Source: Pseudomonadales bacterium
GTDB lineage: Bacteria > Pseudomonadota > Gammaproteobacteria > Pseudomonadales > Azotimanducaceae
Length of the DNA stretch: 58,115 bases
NCBI GenBank assembly: GCA_016779325.1
Contig: JADHNU010000012.1
Location: forward strand, 1-58,115
Direction of reading: 5' to 3'
A model generated the notes under the pieces. The model saw only the letters and a list, made by a program, of their open reading frames with translations. It was not told where the DNA came from and did no database searches. Position numbers and translations under genes: made by a program. Positions within the stretch are counted from its first letter, which is position 1. Each line of letters starts with the position of its first letter. Shown one piece after another: positions 16,714-24,099 of the stretch.

Positions 16714-16755
16714 ATGTCATAATTCATTCAGCGCGGTCTGTCATACTGCTTTCAC
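16714..16755 (+). promoter_or_regulatory. Candidate tandem Pho boxes upstream of ppk1
   Basis: The spacer between cmoA and ppk1 contains CTGTCAT-ACTG-CTTTCAC at 16738-16755. This is a 7-4-7 arrangement with 13 of 14 half-site bases matching the PhoB consensus repeat (CTGTCAT/CTGTCAC). A weaker copy, ATGTCAT-AATT-CATTCAG, lies 24 nt upstream at 16714-16731. Tandem Pho boxes on one face of the helix are the usual PhoB/phosphate-starvation architecture, and ppk genes are known members of the Pho regulon in several bacteria. The boxes end only 3 nt before ATG 16759. That would favour the later ATG at 16780 as the real start of PPK. Confidence 0.55.
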
Positions 16756-16758
16756 GTA

Positions 16759-18879
16759 ATGGCTAAGTGTAGCGCTAAGATGAGTCGGAAACTCGCTGCA
16801 AAGAACCCCGCTGAGCCGGCCCTCGCGGCCCTTTTTTTTAACCGTGAGCTTTCCCTGCTGGAATTTAATCGGCGGGTGCTGGAGCAGGCGAAGGACGATA
16901 GCGTCCCGCTATTGGAGCGGCTCTTCTTCCTGTGCATTGCGGCGTCCAACTTGGACGAGTTTTTCGAGATTCGCGTAGCGGGTTTGAAACAGCAACTCGC
17001 CTACGGCGCCACCCAGCGGGGGCCCGATAACCTCAGCCCAAGCGAGCAGCTTCAGCGCATTTCTGAGCGCGTACACAGCTTGGTTGACGAACAATACCAA
17101 GTATTGAACAACACCCTCATTCCCGCTCTGGAAGCCGAACATATTCGCTTCATCCGCCGCGCCGATTGGAGCAAGCGCCACGCCGACTGGATCAAGCGCT
17201 ATTTCGCCCGGGAGCTGGTGCCCGTGCTCTCGCCCATCGCGCTCGATCCGGCCCACCCGTTCCCGCGGGTGTTGAACAAGTCCCTGAACTTCATCGTAAC
17301 CCTAGAGGGTAAGGATGCCTTCGGGCGCAATAGTGGTATGGCCATTGTGGGCGCGCCGCGCTCCCTGCCGCGGCTCGTGGCCTTGCCCGAGTCGGTCTCC
17401 CAGGGCCCGAGTGATTTCGTCTTCCTATCGTCCATCATTCATCAGCATGTGAGCGATCTCTTCCCGGGCATGAAGGCCACGGGGTGTTACCAGTTTCGGG
17501 TGACGCGAAATTCCGATCTCTTCGTCGACGAGGAGGAAATCGACGACTTAAAGCGCGCGCTCGAGGGCGAGCTTTCTGCCCGGCGCTTCGGGGATGAGGT
17601 ACGCCTCGAACTCGCCGACGATTGCCCGGAGGAGGTCGAGGAGTTTCTCGTCCGCCAATTCGAGCTCGAAGAATCGGATGTCTACCGGTGCAATGGCCCC
17701 GTGAACCTGACCCGGCTCATGGCCATCCCCGATATGGTTGATCGCCCCGATCTGAAATACCCAGGCTTCGCCTCCGCCATACCCCCCCGGGTGCGGCGGA
17801 ATGACGATATTTTCGAGGTCATCCGGCGCGGCGATCTGCTCCTCCATCACCCCTTTGAATCCTTCGCCCCGGTAATCGACTTTTTGCGCCAGGCGGCCCG
17901 GGACCCGAACGTGCTGGCCATCCGCCAGACCCTCTACCGCACCGGCGCCGACTCCGCGATCGTAAAAGCGCTGGTCGATGCGGCCCGGCGGGGTAAGGAA
18001 GTCACCGTGGTGGTGGAGCTGCGGGCGCGCTTTGATGAAGAGGCCAACATTGGGCTTGCCGATGCCTTGACGGAAGCCGGGGCCCACGTGGTCTACGGCG
18101 TGGTCGGCCATAAAACCCACTCCAAAATGATGCTGGTGGTCCGCCGGGAAGGGCGGTTGCTTCGTCGTTACGTTCACCTGGGCACGGGGAATTACCATGC
18201 CCGAACGGCTCGCCTGTATACGGACTATGGTCTCTTTACCTGTGATGCGGCCATTGGCGATGACGTCCAAAAGATGTTCCAGCAGCTCACGGCCATGGGC
18301 CGGGTGGCGCGGCTAAAAAAACTGATCCAGGCGCCCTTCAATCTGCATAAGCACATGGTGGATCTCGTCAATGCCGAGGCGGAGCGGGCGCGGTCCGGGG
18401 GCCAGGGGCGCATCATCGCCAAGATGAACTCCCTCGTGGAACCGGAGATTATCCAGGCGCTCTACGCCGCTTCCCAAGCGGGGGTGCTGATTGATCTGAT
18501 CGTGCGGGGCGTCTGCTGTCTGCGGCCTGGGGTTGAGGGGGTCTCGGAAAACATCACCGTGCGCTCGATCATCGGGCGCTTCCTTGAACACACGCGCATC
18601 TTCTATTTTGAGAACGGCGAGGACGAGGAACTCCTCTATCTGTCCAGCGCCGACTGGATGGATCGAAACTTCTTTAGTCGCGTGGAGACCTGCTTCCCCG
18701 TGGAAGACCGGCGCCTTCGCCAGCGCATCATTCAGGAATCGCTCCAAGGGTATCTTTCGGATAACGCTCAGGCCTGGCTGCTGCAGCCGGATGGCAGCTA
18801 CCGGCGGGTGAGCGCGGGGAATGCCCGGCGTCGGAGCGCCCAGGAAACCTTGCTGAAGAGCCTCGCGGAGCGGGCCTAG
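16759..18879 (+). CDS. ppk1: Polyphosphate kinase 1
   Basis: A 706-residue PPK1 that polymerises the gamma phosphate of ATP into inorganic polyphosphate. The N-domain is 'FFNRELSLLEFNRRVLEQA' (from residue 26), the head domain follows, and the two phospholipase D-like C domains carry the phospho-accepting histidines His454 ('HKTHSKMML') and His611 ('FLEHTRIFYFENG'). 'SSADWMDRNFFSRVE' is the ATP-binding signature. Length matches the family (E. coli 688). ATG 16759 gives about 25 extra N-terminal residues; ATG 16780 is an alternative favoured by the Pho boxes. It converges on ppx with overlapping stop codons, unlike the E. coli ppk-ppx operon. Confidence 0.95.
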   Translation: MAKCSAKMSRKLAAKNPAEPALAALFFNRELSLLEFNRRVLEQAKDDSVPLLERLFFLCIAASNLDEFFEIRVAGLKQQLAYGATQRGPDNLSPSEQLQRISERVHSLVDEQYQVLNNTLIPALEAEHIRFIRRADWSKRHADWIKRYFARELVPVLSPIALDPAHPFPRVLNKSLNFIVTLEGKDAFGRNSGMAIVGAPRSLPRLVALPESVSQGPSDFVFLSSIIHQHVSDLFPGMKATGCYQFRVTRNSDLFVDEEEIDDLKRALEGELSARRFGDEVRLELADDCPEEVEEFLVRQFELEESDVYRCNGPVNLTRLMAIPDMVDRPDLKYPGFASAIPPRVRRNDDIFEVIRRGDLLLHHPFESFAPVIDFLRQAARDPNVLAIRQTLYRTGADSAIVKALVDAARRGKEVTVVVELRARFDEEANIGLADALTEAGAHVVYGVVGHKTHSKMMLVVRREGRLLRRYVHLGTGNYHARTARLYTDYGLFTCDAAIGDDVQKMFQQLTAMGRVARLKKLIQAPFNLHKHMVDLVNAEAERARSGGQGRIIAKMNSLVEPEIIQALYAASQAGVLIDLIVRGVCCLRPGVEGVSENITVRSIIGRFLEHTRIFYFENGEDEELLYLSSADWMDRNFFSRVETCFPVEDRRLRQRIIQESLQGYLSDNAQAWLLQPDGSYRRVSAGNARRRSAQETLLKSLAERA

Positions 18880-20348
18880 GCGCTCTCCCCAAGGACGAGG
18901 TTGAACCCCAGGGTTCGCCAAACCCGGCGCTCGTCTTCCAGATCAAGCCGGGTGAGCGGATGGCTGCTAAGCCAGCGCTTGGGGAAGGTCAGCGTGAGTT
19001 CCCTGGCGTTGGCGCCTAGGGTGAGATGGGCCGGGAGAGCCATTTCGTTGCGGGCCCGGCAGACGACGACGGCGCAGCGGAGGAGCAGCGCGAGGCGTAG
19101 GAGCAGATCTTGCGTGGGGCCGCGCAGGGGCTCGAAGAGTTCGCCGGGAAACTTCCGCCGGTGGGCGCGCACGAGGAGCGCAAGGCGTTCCTGTTCCGTG
19201 CGGGAAAACCCCGCTAAATCCATGTGCGTTAGGAGGTAGGCCCCGTGCTTATGATATTGGCTGTGGGCGATATCCATGCCGATTTCATGGAGGGCGCCGG
19301 CCCAGCGCAGCAATTCCCCCGCGTTGCTGGCACTCAGCCCCCAAGCATCGGCTGCCGCGCTCAGGAGACGCAGGCTTTGCCGCTGTACTCGCTGGGCCTG
19401 GCTTTGGTCGATATGGAAGCGTTCGCGCAGGCTGGCCACGGTGCTTTCCCGGGCGTCCGCGTTGCCCTTGCGGCCAGCCAAATCCCACAGTAAGCCTTCC
19501 CGAAGGGCACTCTTGGACGTCTCCATGCGCGCCAGGCCCAGGGCATCGAAGACGCCAGTGAGAATGGCCAAGCCGCCAGGAAAAACCGCCGCGCGCGGCT
19601 TCGGTAGCCCCGGTAGCGGGGCGCCGGTGAGTACGGCCTCTTGCAGGGCATCGAGGCCGTCGCGGGTGATGGGCCCGGGCGTGCCGAGCAGCGCCGCCTG
19701 CGCTTGCTGCACGGCAAGAATGGTGCCCGAGGCGCCGATGGCGTCGTCCCAGCCCCGATCCCGATAAGCCGTCTCGATCGCTTCCAGTTCCTGACGCGCC
19801 GCCAGCCGGGCCTTCTTCATGGCCTGGGCGGTGATGGGCGCCCCCGGCGGAAAGTAGCGTTGGCTTGCGCTGACGCAGCCCATAAAGAGGCTCTCAAGGA
19901 GTTCCGGTTGGTGGTCCGTGCCGATGATCAATTCCGTGGACCCGCCGCCGATATCCACCACCAGGTGTCTGCGTCCGCCGCTGGGGGCGCTGTGGGCCAC
20001 GCCGAGATAGATTAGGCGCGCTTCCTCCCGGCCTGCGATGACTTCCACGGGAAAGCCCAGGGCCGCCTCCGCGGCGCGCAAGAAGGTGCCGCCGTCCCGA
20101 ACCCGGCGCAGGGTGTTGGTGCCGACAATGCGTACGTTCTCTCGGGGCAGGCCCCGAAGCCGCTGACCGATGCGCTCCAGGCTGGCGAGGGCGCGATCGG
20201 CCACGTCTTCCCGAAGACGGCCGCCATCGCTGAGGCCTTCCGCCATGCGCACCATGTCCTTTAGGCGATCAATGACCCGCAAGCGGTCGCCCTTAAATTC
20301 GGCGATCAGCAAGTGAAAGGAGTTGGATCCTAGGTCGAGCGCAGCCAT
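18876..20348 (-). CDS. ppx: Exopolyphosphatase (Ppx/GppA family)
   Basis: A 490-residue enzyme that cleaves phosphate from polyphosphate ends or pppGpp. The ASKHA phosphate loop 'ALDLGSNSFHLLIAEF' is at the N-terminus, 'VVDIGGGSTELIIG' is the second loop and 'AAVFPGGLAIL' follows; an HD-type C-terminal domain contains 'HEIGMDIAHSQYHKHGAYLL'-like residues (from 'LHEIGMDI'). ATG 20348 starts directly at the conserved loop. A TTG at 20384 would add 12 residues and better match E. coli Ppx, so the start is uncertain. Its stop overlaps the ppk1 stop by 4 nt on the opposite strand, so transcription of the two enzymes collides. Confidence 0.92.
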   Translation of the reverse strand: MAALDLGSNSFHLLIAEFKGDRLRVIDRLKDMVRMAEGLSDGGRLREDVADRALASLERIGQRLRGLPRENVRIVGTNTLRRVRDGGTFLRAAEAALGFPVEVIAGREEARLIYLGVAHSAPSGGRRHLVVDIGGGSTELIIGTDHQPELLESLFMGCVSASQRYFPPGAPITAQAMKKARLAARQELEAIETAYRDRGWDDAIGASGTILAVQQAQAALLGTPGPITRDGLDALQEAVLTGAPLPGLPKPRAAVFPGGLAILTGVFDALGLARMETSKSALREGLLWDLAGRKGNADARESTVASLRERFHIDQSQAQRVQRQSLRLLSAAADAWGLSASNAGELLRWAGALHEIGMDIAHSQYHKHGAYLLTHMDLAGFSRTEQERLALLVRAHRRKFPGELFEPLRGPTQDLLLRLALLLRCAVVVCRARNEMALPAHLTLGANARELTLTFPKRWLSSHPLTRLDLEDERRVWRTLGFNLVLGESA

Positions 20349-20480
20349 GGGCCCGCCGGCGGGGCGTTGGGAGACGTCTTGCAAGGGCGGTGTTCCCCAT
20401 GACCGAGGCGGCCGCGGCCGCATGCGCCCTATTGTGCCCGCCCCGGAGGATGGGGTCGACGTTTCCCTAAGGGGGGCGGC

Positions 20481-21248
20481 TTAGCGCCGCACGGCGGGGG
20501 TTTCCACCGGCAGCCCGGCGCCCCGCTGGCGGAGGTACAGCTCGAGCTCGAGGTAGGGCTCGGCCCCATAGGCGTAGGGCTCGGCCCGCACCGCTTCATT
20601 GCACCAGCGAAACATGCGATGGCGCGACCCGAGGGTTTGCCAGGTGAGGCGGTAGATGGGAAACCCGTTGATCATGCCTTCACTCACCCGGTCGCCCCGA
20701 AGCCGAGCCCCGGCGTAGCGTTCGTGGCAATCGGCGCAGGACAGTTCGAGTTGGCCGCGCTGCTGGTAGAAGAAGGCTTTTCCTCGAGCCAGTGCCTCCG
20801 TGGCCTCCGGCGCGACCTGGTTGCTGAGCGCGCGCCCTCGGGCCGCGAAGCTTAGGCGGGCCGTGAGGGCGAGGAGCGCCTCCGATTCATAGGGCGCCGG
20901 GGCGGTCCCTTGCTGGTCTGTTTGGCACTGGCGAATCAGCCCCTCGAGGTGCTCCAGGCGGCGGCTTTCGCTGTTCCAGCGGGGTAGCGCAGGGACAAGG
21001 GGGGCGAGCGTCTCCGCCGGGCCGTGGCAGCTGGCGCAGGCCGAGCCCCCGCCGGGGGGCGCTTGGTGCCAGAGGGCTTCGCCCCGATCGACCCAGAGAA
21101 GCCCAGGGTTCGCAAAGGGATCCGCTTGGAGCGCACGGAGCTCGTCCCCGAGGTAGGCCAGCCCCGACTGGGCGCTAAGGGCCGGCCCCGCGCTGAGACT
21201 TAGGAACAGCAGGCAAAGCCCGGCGCGGGCGCACCGTCTAGGGAACAA
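20481..21248 (-). CDS. soxA: SoxA, diheme cytochrome c of sulfur oxidation
   Basis: A 255-residue exported cytochrome that with SoxX attaches thiosulfate or sulfide to the SoxY carrier cysteine. The signal peptide ends near 'GPALSA'. Two CxxCH sites, 'CASCHG' and 'CADCHE', bind heme, and the distal Cys ligand/persulfide residue is in 'RMFRWCNEAVRAEPY'; 'GAEPYLELELYLRQRGAGLPVETPAVR' (partly quoted) is the SoxA ending. The start is TTG at 21248, 11 nt inside soxZ, with GGGAG 8 nt upstream. Last gene of the operon; 132 nt of DNA follow before ppx. Confidence 0.93.
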   Translation of the reverse strand: MFPRRCARAGLCLLFLSLSAGPALSAQSGLAYLGDELRALQADPFANPGLLWVDRGEALWHQAPPGGGSACASCHGPAETLAPLVPALPRWNSESRRLEHLEGLIRQCQTDQQGTAPAPYESEALLALTARLSFAARGRALSNQVAPEATEALARGKAFFYQQRGQLELSCADCHERYAGARLRGDRVSEGMINGFPIYRLTWQTLGSRHRMFRWCNEAVRAEPYAYGAEPYLELELYLRQRGAGLPVETPAVRR

Positions 21249-21573
21249 CGGTGAGCTCCCGCACGTCGGTGAGTTGCCGTTCTTGATCGTCCTGGATTTC
21301 GATGCGCACGGGGCCTGAACGATCGGCGATGAAGCTGAAGGCGAAATAGGGATTGGCGGAAATCGCGGGTTGTAGGGTTAGGTCCGCCAGGCAACGATCG
21401 GCGTAGTAGACCCGAAGGGACTGGATGATCTGCCTGGGAATGCGGGCGCCGTCCTCCCCGAGGCGATAGCCCGTCTCCATGGGGTGTTGGAGCAGGAGGC
21501 GCAAGGACACCACCTCCCCCGCCGCGACCGTGCTCGGTAGGGCCACGCGCAAGGGCAGGCTTAGCGTACCCAT
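21238..21573 (-). CDS. soxZ: SoxZ, sulfur carrier complex subunit
   Basis: A 111-residue immunoglobulin-like protein forming the SoxYZ carrier in the periplasm. 'LLLQHPMETGYR' near residue 28 and 'ISANPYFAFSFIAD' are the conserved SoxZ signatures. Like other SoxZ proteins it has no signal peptide and would be co-exported with Tat-targeted SoxY. It starts with ATG 21573 and overlaps the end of soxY by 13 nt, which makes equal synthesis of the two subunits likely. It ends 11 nt inside soxA. Confidence 0.92.
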   Translation of the reverse strand: MGTLSLPLRVALPSTVAAGEVVSLRLLLQHPMETGYRLGEDGARIPRQIIQSLRVYYADRCLADLTLQPAISANPYFAFSFIADRSGPVRIEIQDDQERQLTDVRELTVVP

Positions 21574-22037
21574 TGGCCGTAGTTATCGTCGAGGCAGGCG
21601 CCGCGGGTCACCATGACCGTGACGCTTTCCGCATGGAGTCGGCCATCGGCCCAGTGGCCGACAGCAGTGAGATTCTGGGTCGCCGACAGGCGCACGCGCG
21701 TAGCCAGCTCCGGCAAGGCCGGGGGCTGAAAATCGGCGCGCAGGCCGAAGGGTTCGGGATTGCGCGGCATAAAGAGATAGAGGCTGGTCGGGGGATCGTC
21801 GAAGGATAGGGCCCGAACGCTGACGGCAACGGATTGCCCACTTTCTACAAGCCGAGCCACGTCAAGGCGAACGCCGCCCGGCTCTGGACGCTGATCGCCG
21901 AAGTGGGCGCGAAGGACGGCGGGGAGATCGCCCGTTTCGGGAATGGTGGCGGCGCTCAGGGGCCGGGGCAGGACGGTCACCGTGAGCGCTGCCCCACCGA
22001 GGCGAAGCACGGTGCGGCGATTCAGTCCGCTATCCAT
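21561..22037 (-). CDS. soxY: SoxY-like sulfur carrier with atypical C-terminal arm
   Basis: A 158-residue protein with a Tat signal ('NRRTVLRLGGAALT') and the SoxY fold. Canonical SoxY ends in GGCGG, whose Cys carries the sulfur intermediate on a flexible arm. Here the equivalent Cys is kept in 'TRGAC' but is followed by ten residues (LDDNYGQWVR) instead of two glycines. No single-base shift restores GGCGG in this DNA, and the tail is partly read from DNA that also encodes the SoxZ start. The role of such a variant is unclear: the tail may be trimmed, or it may be a dedicated carrier for a different partner. ATG 22037 overlaps the soxX stop by 8 nt. Confidence 0.85.
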   Translation of the reverse strand: MDSGLNRRTVLRLGGAALTVTVLPRPLSAATIPETGDLPAVLRAHFGDQRPEPGGVRLDVARLVESGQSVAVSVRALSFDDPPTSLYLFMPRNPEPFGLRADFQPPALPELATRVRLSATQNLTAVGHWADGRLHAESVTVMVTRGACLDDNYGQWVR

Positions 22038-22452
22038 GGGGCGTGGCCTGGGTGGGGGCCTTCAGACTTTCGAGCCAGGCGACGATGGCCGCGCGCTCCG
22101 AGGGGCTCAATAAGGCTTCGCCCTGGAGCACGCCTGGTACCCGAGGCGCCGTAGCCGACACGCCGTAGCGGGGCATGATGGAGCCGGGCCGAAGCGCCCG
22201 GGCATCGGTCATCAAGGCTTCGAGCGTCGCCCGATCGAGTCGGCTCCCCACCCCCGCAAGCGGTGGCCCCACCGTGCCCTGGTCTCGCGCGTCATGCCCC
22301 GGTAGGTGATGGCAGATCCCGCAATCGCCCGCCTGGGGATCCGCCGCTAGACGAGCGCCGTCAGCTATGCGCGCGTCCTCGGTCACCGCGAGGGGCTCGA
22401 GGCTGATCGCCAGGGCCAGGGCCAGGGCCGCAGGAGTGGCTTTTAGGGCCAC
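22030..22452 (-). CDS. soxX: SoxX, monoheme cytochrome c
   Basis: A 140-residue exported cytochrome, the electron-accepting partner of SoxA. After a signal peptide ('PAALALALAISLEPLA') there is one heme site 'CGICHHLPG', then 'GTVGPPLAGVGSRLDRATLEALMTDAR' (partly quoted) and the axial Met in 'GSIMPRYG', all typical of SoxX. The start is GTG 22452, 10 nt inside the fccB-like gene. Order in the transcript is fccA-fccB-soxX-soxY-soxZ-soxA. Confidence 0.92.
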   Translation of the reverse strand: MALKATPAALALALAISLEPLAVTEDARIADGARLAADPQAGDCGICHHLPGHDARDQGTVGPPLAGVGSRLDRATLEALMTDARALRPGSIMPRYGVSATAPRVPGVLQGEALLSPSERAAIVAWLESLKAPTQATPHG

Positions 22453-23753
22453 GGAGGGCCTTCCCGAAAGGCATCCGCACGAATGCTGGCATACCAGCCG
22501 CGGGCGTGGGCGGCTTCCGCGGCGCGCACCGCGTCTCCCTGGGTGCCCAAGGCCCCTCGGCTCGGGGAGAGCCCACTGCCTTCGCTTAGGGTCACGAGTT
22601 TGCCCGCCTGAACGGCGTAACTGCCGACGATGGCGATGCCTGCGTCTGGGGCCACCAAGCTGTAGCAGGTATTCAAAAGCACGGGTGCCGGTCGCGGCTC
22701 CCCGGCTAAATCCGCAAGGAGTGCAGCGGCGCAGGCCTTACCTTGGCTATTGGCCGCAAAGGCGGACTTTGGCATGGGGTTAGCGATGGCCGCATCGCCA
22801 AGGATGTGGACGTCCCTGGCCAGGGAGGATTCAAAGCCCGTGGGCTCCACGGGGCACCAGCCCTGTCCGCCATCCAGCCCAGCTTGCCGGAGAAGAGCGG
22901 GGGCGCGCTGGGGGGGAATCACGTTGGCCAGGGCCGGCGTGAAGCGGTCGAAGTCGGTCTCGATCAGGTTTTCCCTCGCGCTCACCCGTCGTAGACCGGC
23001 CCCATCGCTGAGCCCTTGCCATTCCAAGTTTCCATAGCGGGCCGCCCAGGCGGCCTTAAAGAGGCTGTCCTTGGTGAATTGATCCTTGCCATCGAGCAGG
23101 AGCAGCTTGCTTCGGGGGCGGTGCCGCTGCAGCCACCAGGCTATGAGGCTGGCGCGTTCGTAGGGTCCTGGCGGGCATCGATAGGGGTTAGGGGGGATGG
23201 TCATCACCACCAGGCCCCCGTCGGGCACCGCACGCAAGCGCTGCGCGAGGGTAAGCGTGCTAGGCCCCGCTTCCCAGGCGTGGGGAAAGCGATGCTCCGC
23301 GTCCGCGTCATAGCCTTCAATGGCGTCCGACGCAAATTCCACACCGGGCGCCAGCACCAGCTTATCGGCGCTAAGGCGCCGCCCGTCTTCAAGCACGAGA
23401 GCCCGATGCTCCGGCTCTACGGCCACCACCTTCGCCCGGATCAGGGTGGGTGCGCCGGGCGCCTGGAAGGCGCCGTAGCGCACCTCAAGGGCGTCGGTGG
23501 TGTCAGGTTCGAGGAGCGCCGTATTGCTAAAGGGGCAGGTCCAGTAGCGCGCGGGGGAGGCCACGACCGTTACCGCGAGGCTTGGGGCCCAGCGCTTCAA
23601 GGCCCAGGCCAGGCTAGCGCCGGCGAAGCCCGCGCCTAGGATCAGCACGGAACCCGAGCTCGACGGGCTGGCGGCGAGGGCGCGGCGGCCAAGGGCCGTC
23701 GCCAGCCCCGCGGCTCCCAGCACTTTGAGCGCATCGCGGCGATGCAGGGTCAC
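22443..23753 (-). CDS. fccB: Flavocytochrome c sulfide dehydrogenase flavoprotein (SoxF/FccB)
   Basis: A 436-residue FAD protein that oxidises sulfide or polysulfide and passes electrons to a cytochrome c subunit. It has a Tat signal ('HRRDALKVLGAAG'), the Rossmann loop 'VLILGAGFAGASLAW', and redox-active cysteines in 'RYWTCPFSNTALL' and 'NPYRCPPGPYERASL'. 'HILGDAAIANPMPKSAFAANSQGKACA' (in part) and 'NTCYSLVAPDAGIAIVGSY' form the C-terminal half as in FccB. Its GTG start overlaps the fccA stop (GTGA), so the two subunits are coupled. In sox clusters this protein is called SoxF. Confidence 0.92.
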   Translation of the reverse strand: MTLHRRDALKVLGAAGLATALGRRALAASPSSSGSVLILGAGFAGASLAWALKRWAPSLAVTVVASPARYWTCPFSNTALLEPDTTDALEVRYGAFQAPGAPTLIRAKVVAVEPEHRALVLEDGRRLSADKLVLAPGVEFASDAIEGYDADAEHRFPHAWEAGPSTLTLAQRLRAVPDGGLVVMTIPPNPYRCPPGPYERASLIAWWLQRHRPRSKLLLLDGKDQFTKDSLFKAAWAARYGNLEWQGLSDGAGLRRVSARENLIETDFDRFTPALANVIPPQRAPALLRQAGLDGGQGWCPVEPTGFESSLARDVHILGDAAIANPMPKSAFAANSQGKACAAALLADLAGEPRPAPVLLNTCYSLVAPDAGIAIVGSYAVQAGKLVTLSEGSGLSPSRGALGTQGDAVRAAEAAHARGWYASIRADAFREGPPWP

Positions 23754-24094
23754 GGGGGCGTGCCGTAGTGCTGGGCGAGGCCTTCAAGCAGGGCGGGATC
23801 GAGCGGCTTCAGGACGCGAACCATCACGTGGCGCTGATCACTGGCCTCGTCCTGTTGCCAAGCAAGGAGCGTGGCCCGAAGGGCGTCTCGGCTTTGACCC
23901 CGAAGGGCCGGAATGGCGCCGCTGCCTTCGCCCCTTGCCCCATGGCATCCATTGCAGGCGGCCGCCCAGCGCTCGACGGCCGAGGGCACCCCGGAGGGCG
24001 CAGCGGCGCCGGCTGGGCTTAAGGCCATTGCGCCGGCTAGGGCCAGCGCGAGGCGGCTAAGCCCTTGGGCCCAGCCCCGCGCAATGCAGGTCAC
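23750..24094 (-). CDS. fccA: Monoheme cytochrome c, FccA/SoxE type
   Basis: A 114-residue exported cytochrome with one heme site 'CNGCHGARGEGSGAIPAL' (quoted in part) and an axial Met in 'RHVMVRVLKPLD', the pattern of FccA-type subunits. The signal peptide is 'LALALAGAMALSPAGAAA'. It starts with GTG 24094 five bases after the Mo-hydroxylase large-subunit stop, and overlaps fccB by 4 nt. By position it could accept electrons either from the Mo-hydroxylase upstream or from FccB downstream; its sequence favours FccB. Confidence 0.87.
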   Translation of the reverse strand: MTCIARGWAQGLSRLALALAGAMALSPAGAAAPSGVPSAVERWAAACNGCHGARGEGSGAIPALRGQSRDALRATLLAWQQDEASDQRHVMVRVLKPLDPALLEGLAQHYGTPP

Positions 24095-24099
24095 GGGCC

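Noticed and set aside
21561-21600. Frameshift as an explanation for the SoxY tail
   Set aside because: Reading the other two frames across this stretch does not give GGCGG plus stop, and the soxZ start falls in the expected coupled position.
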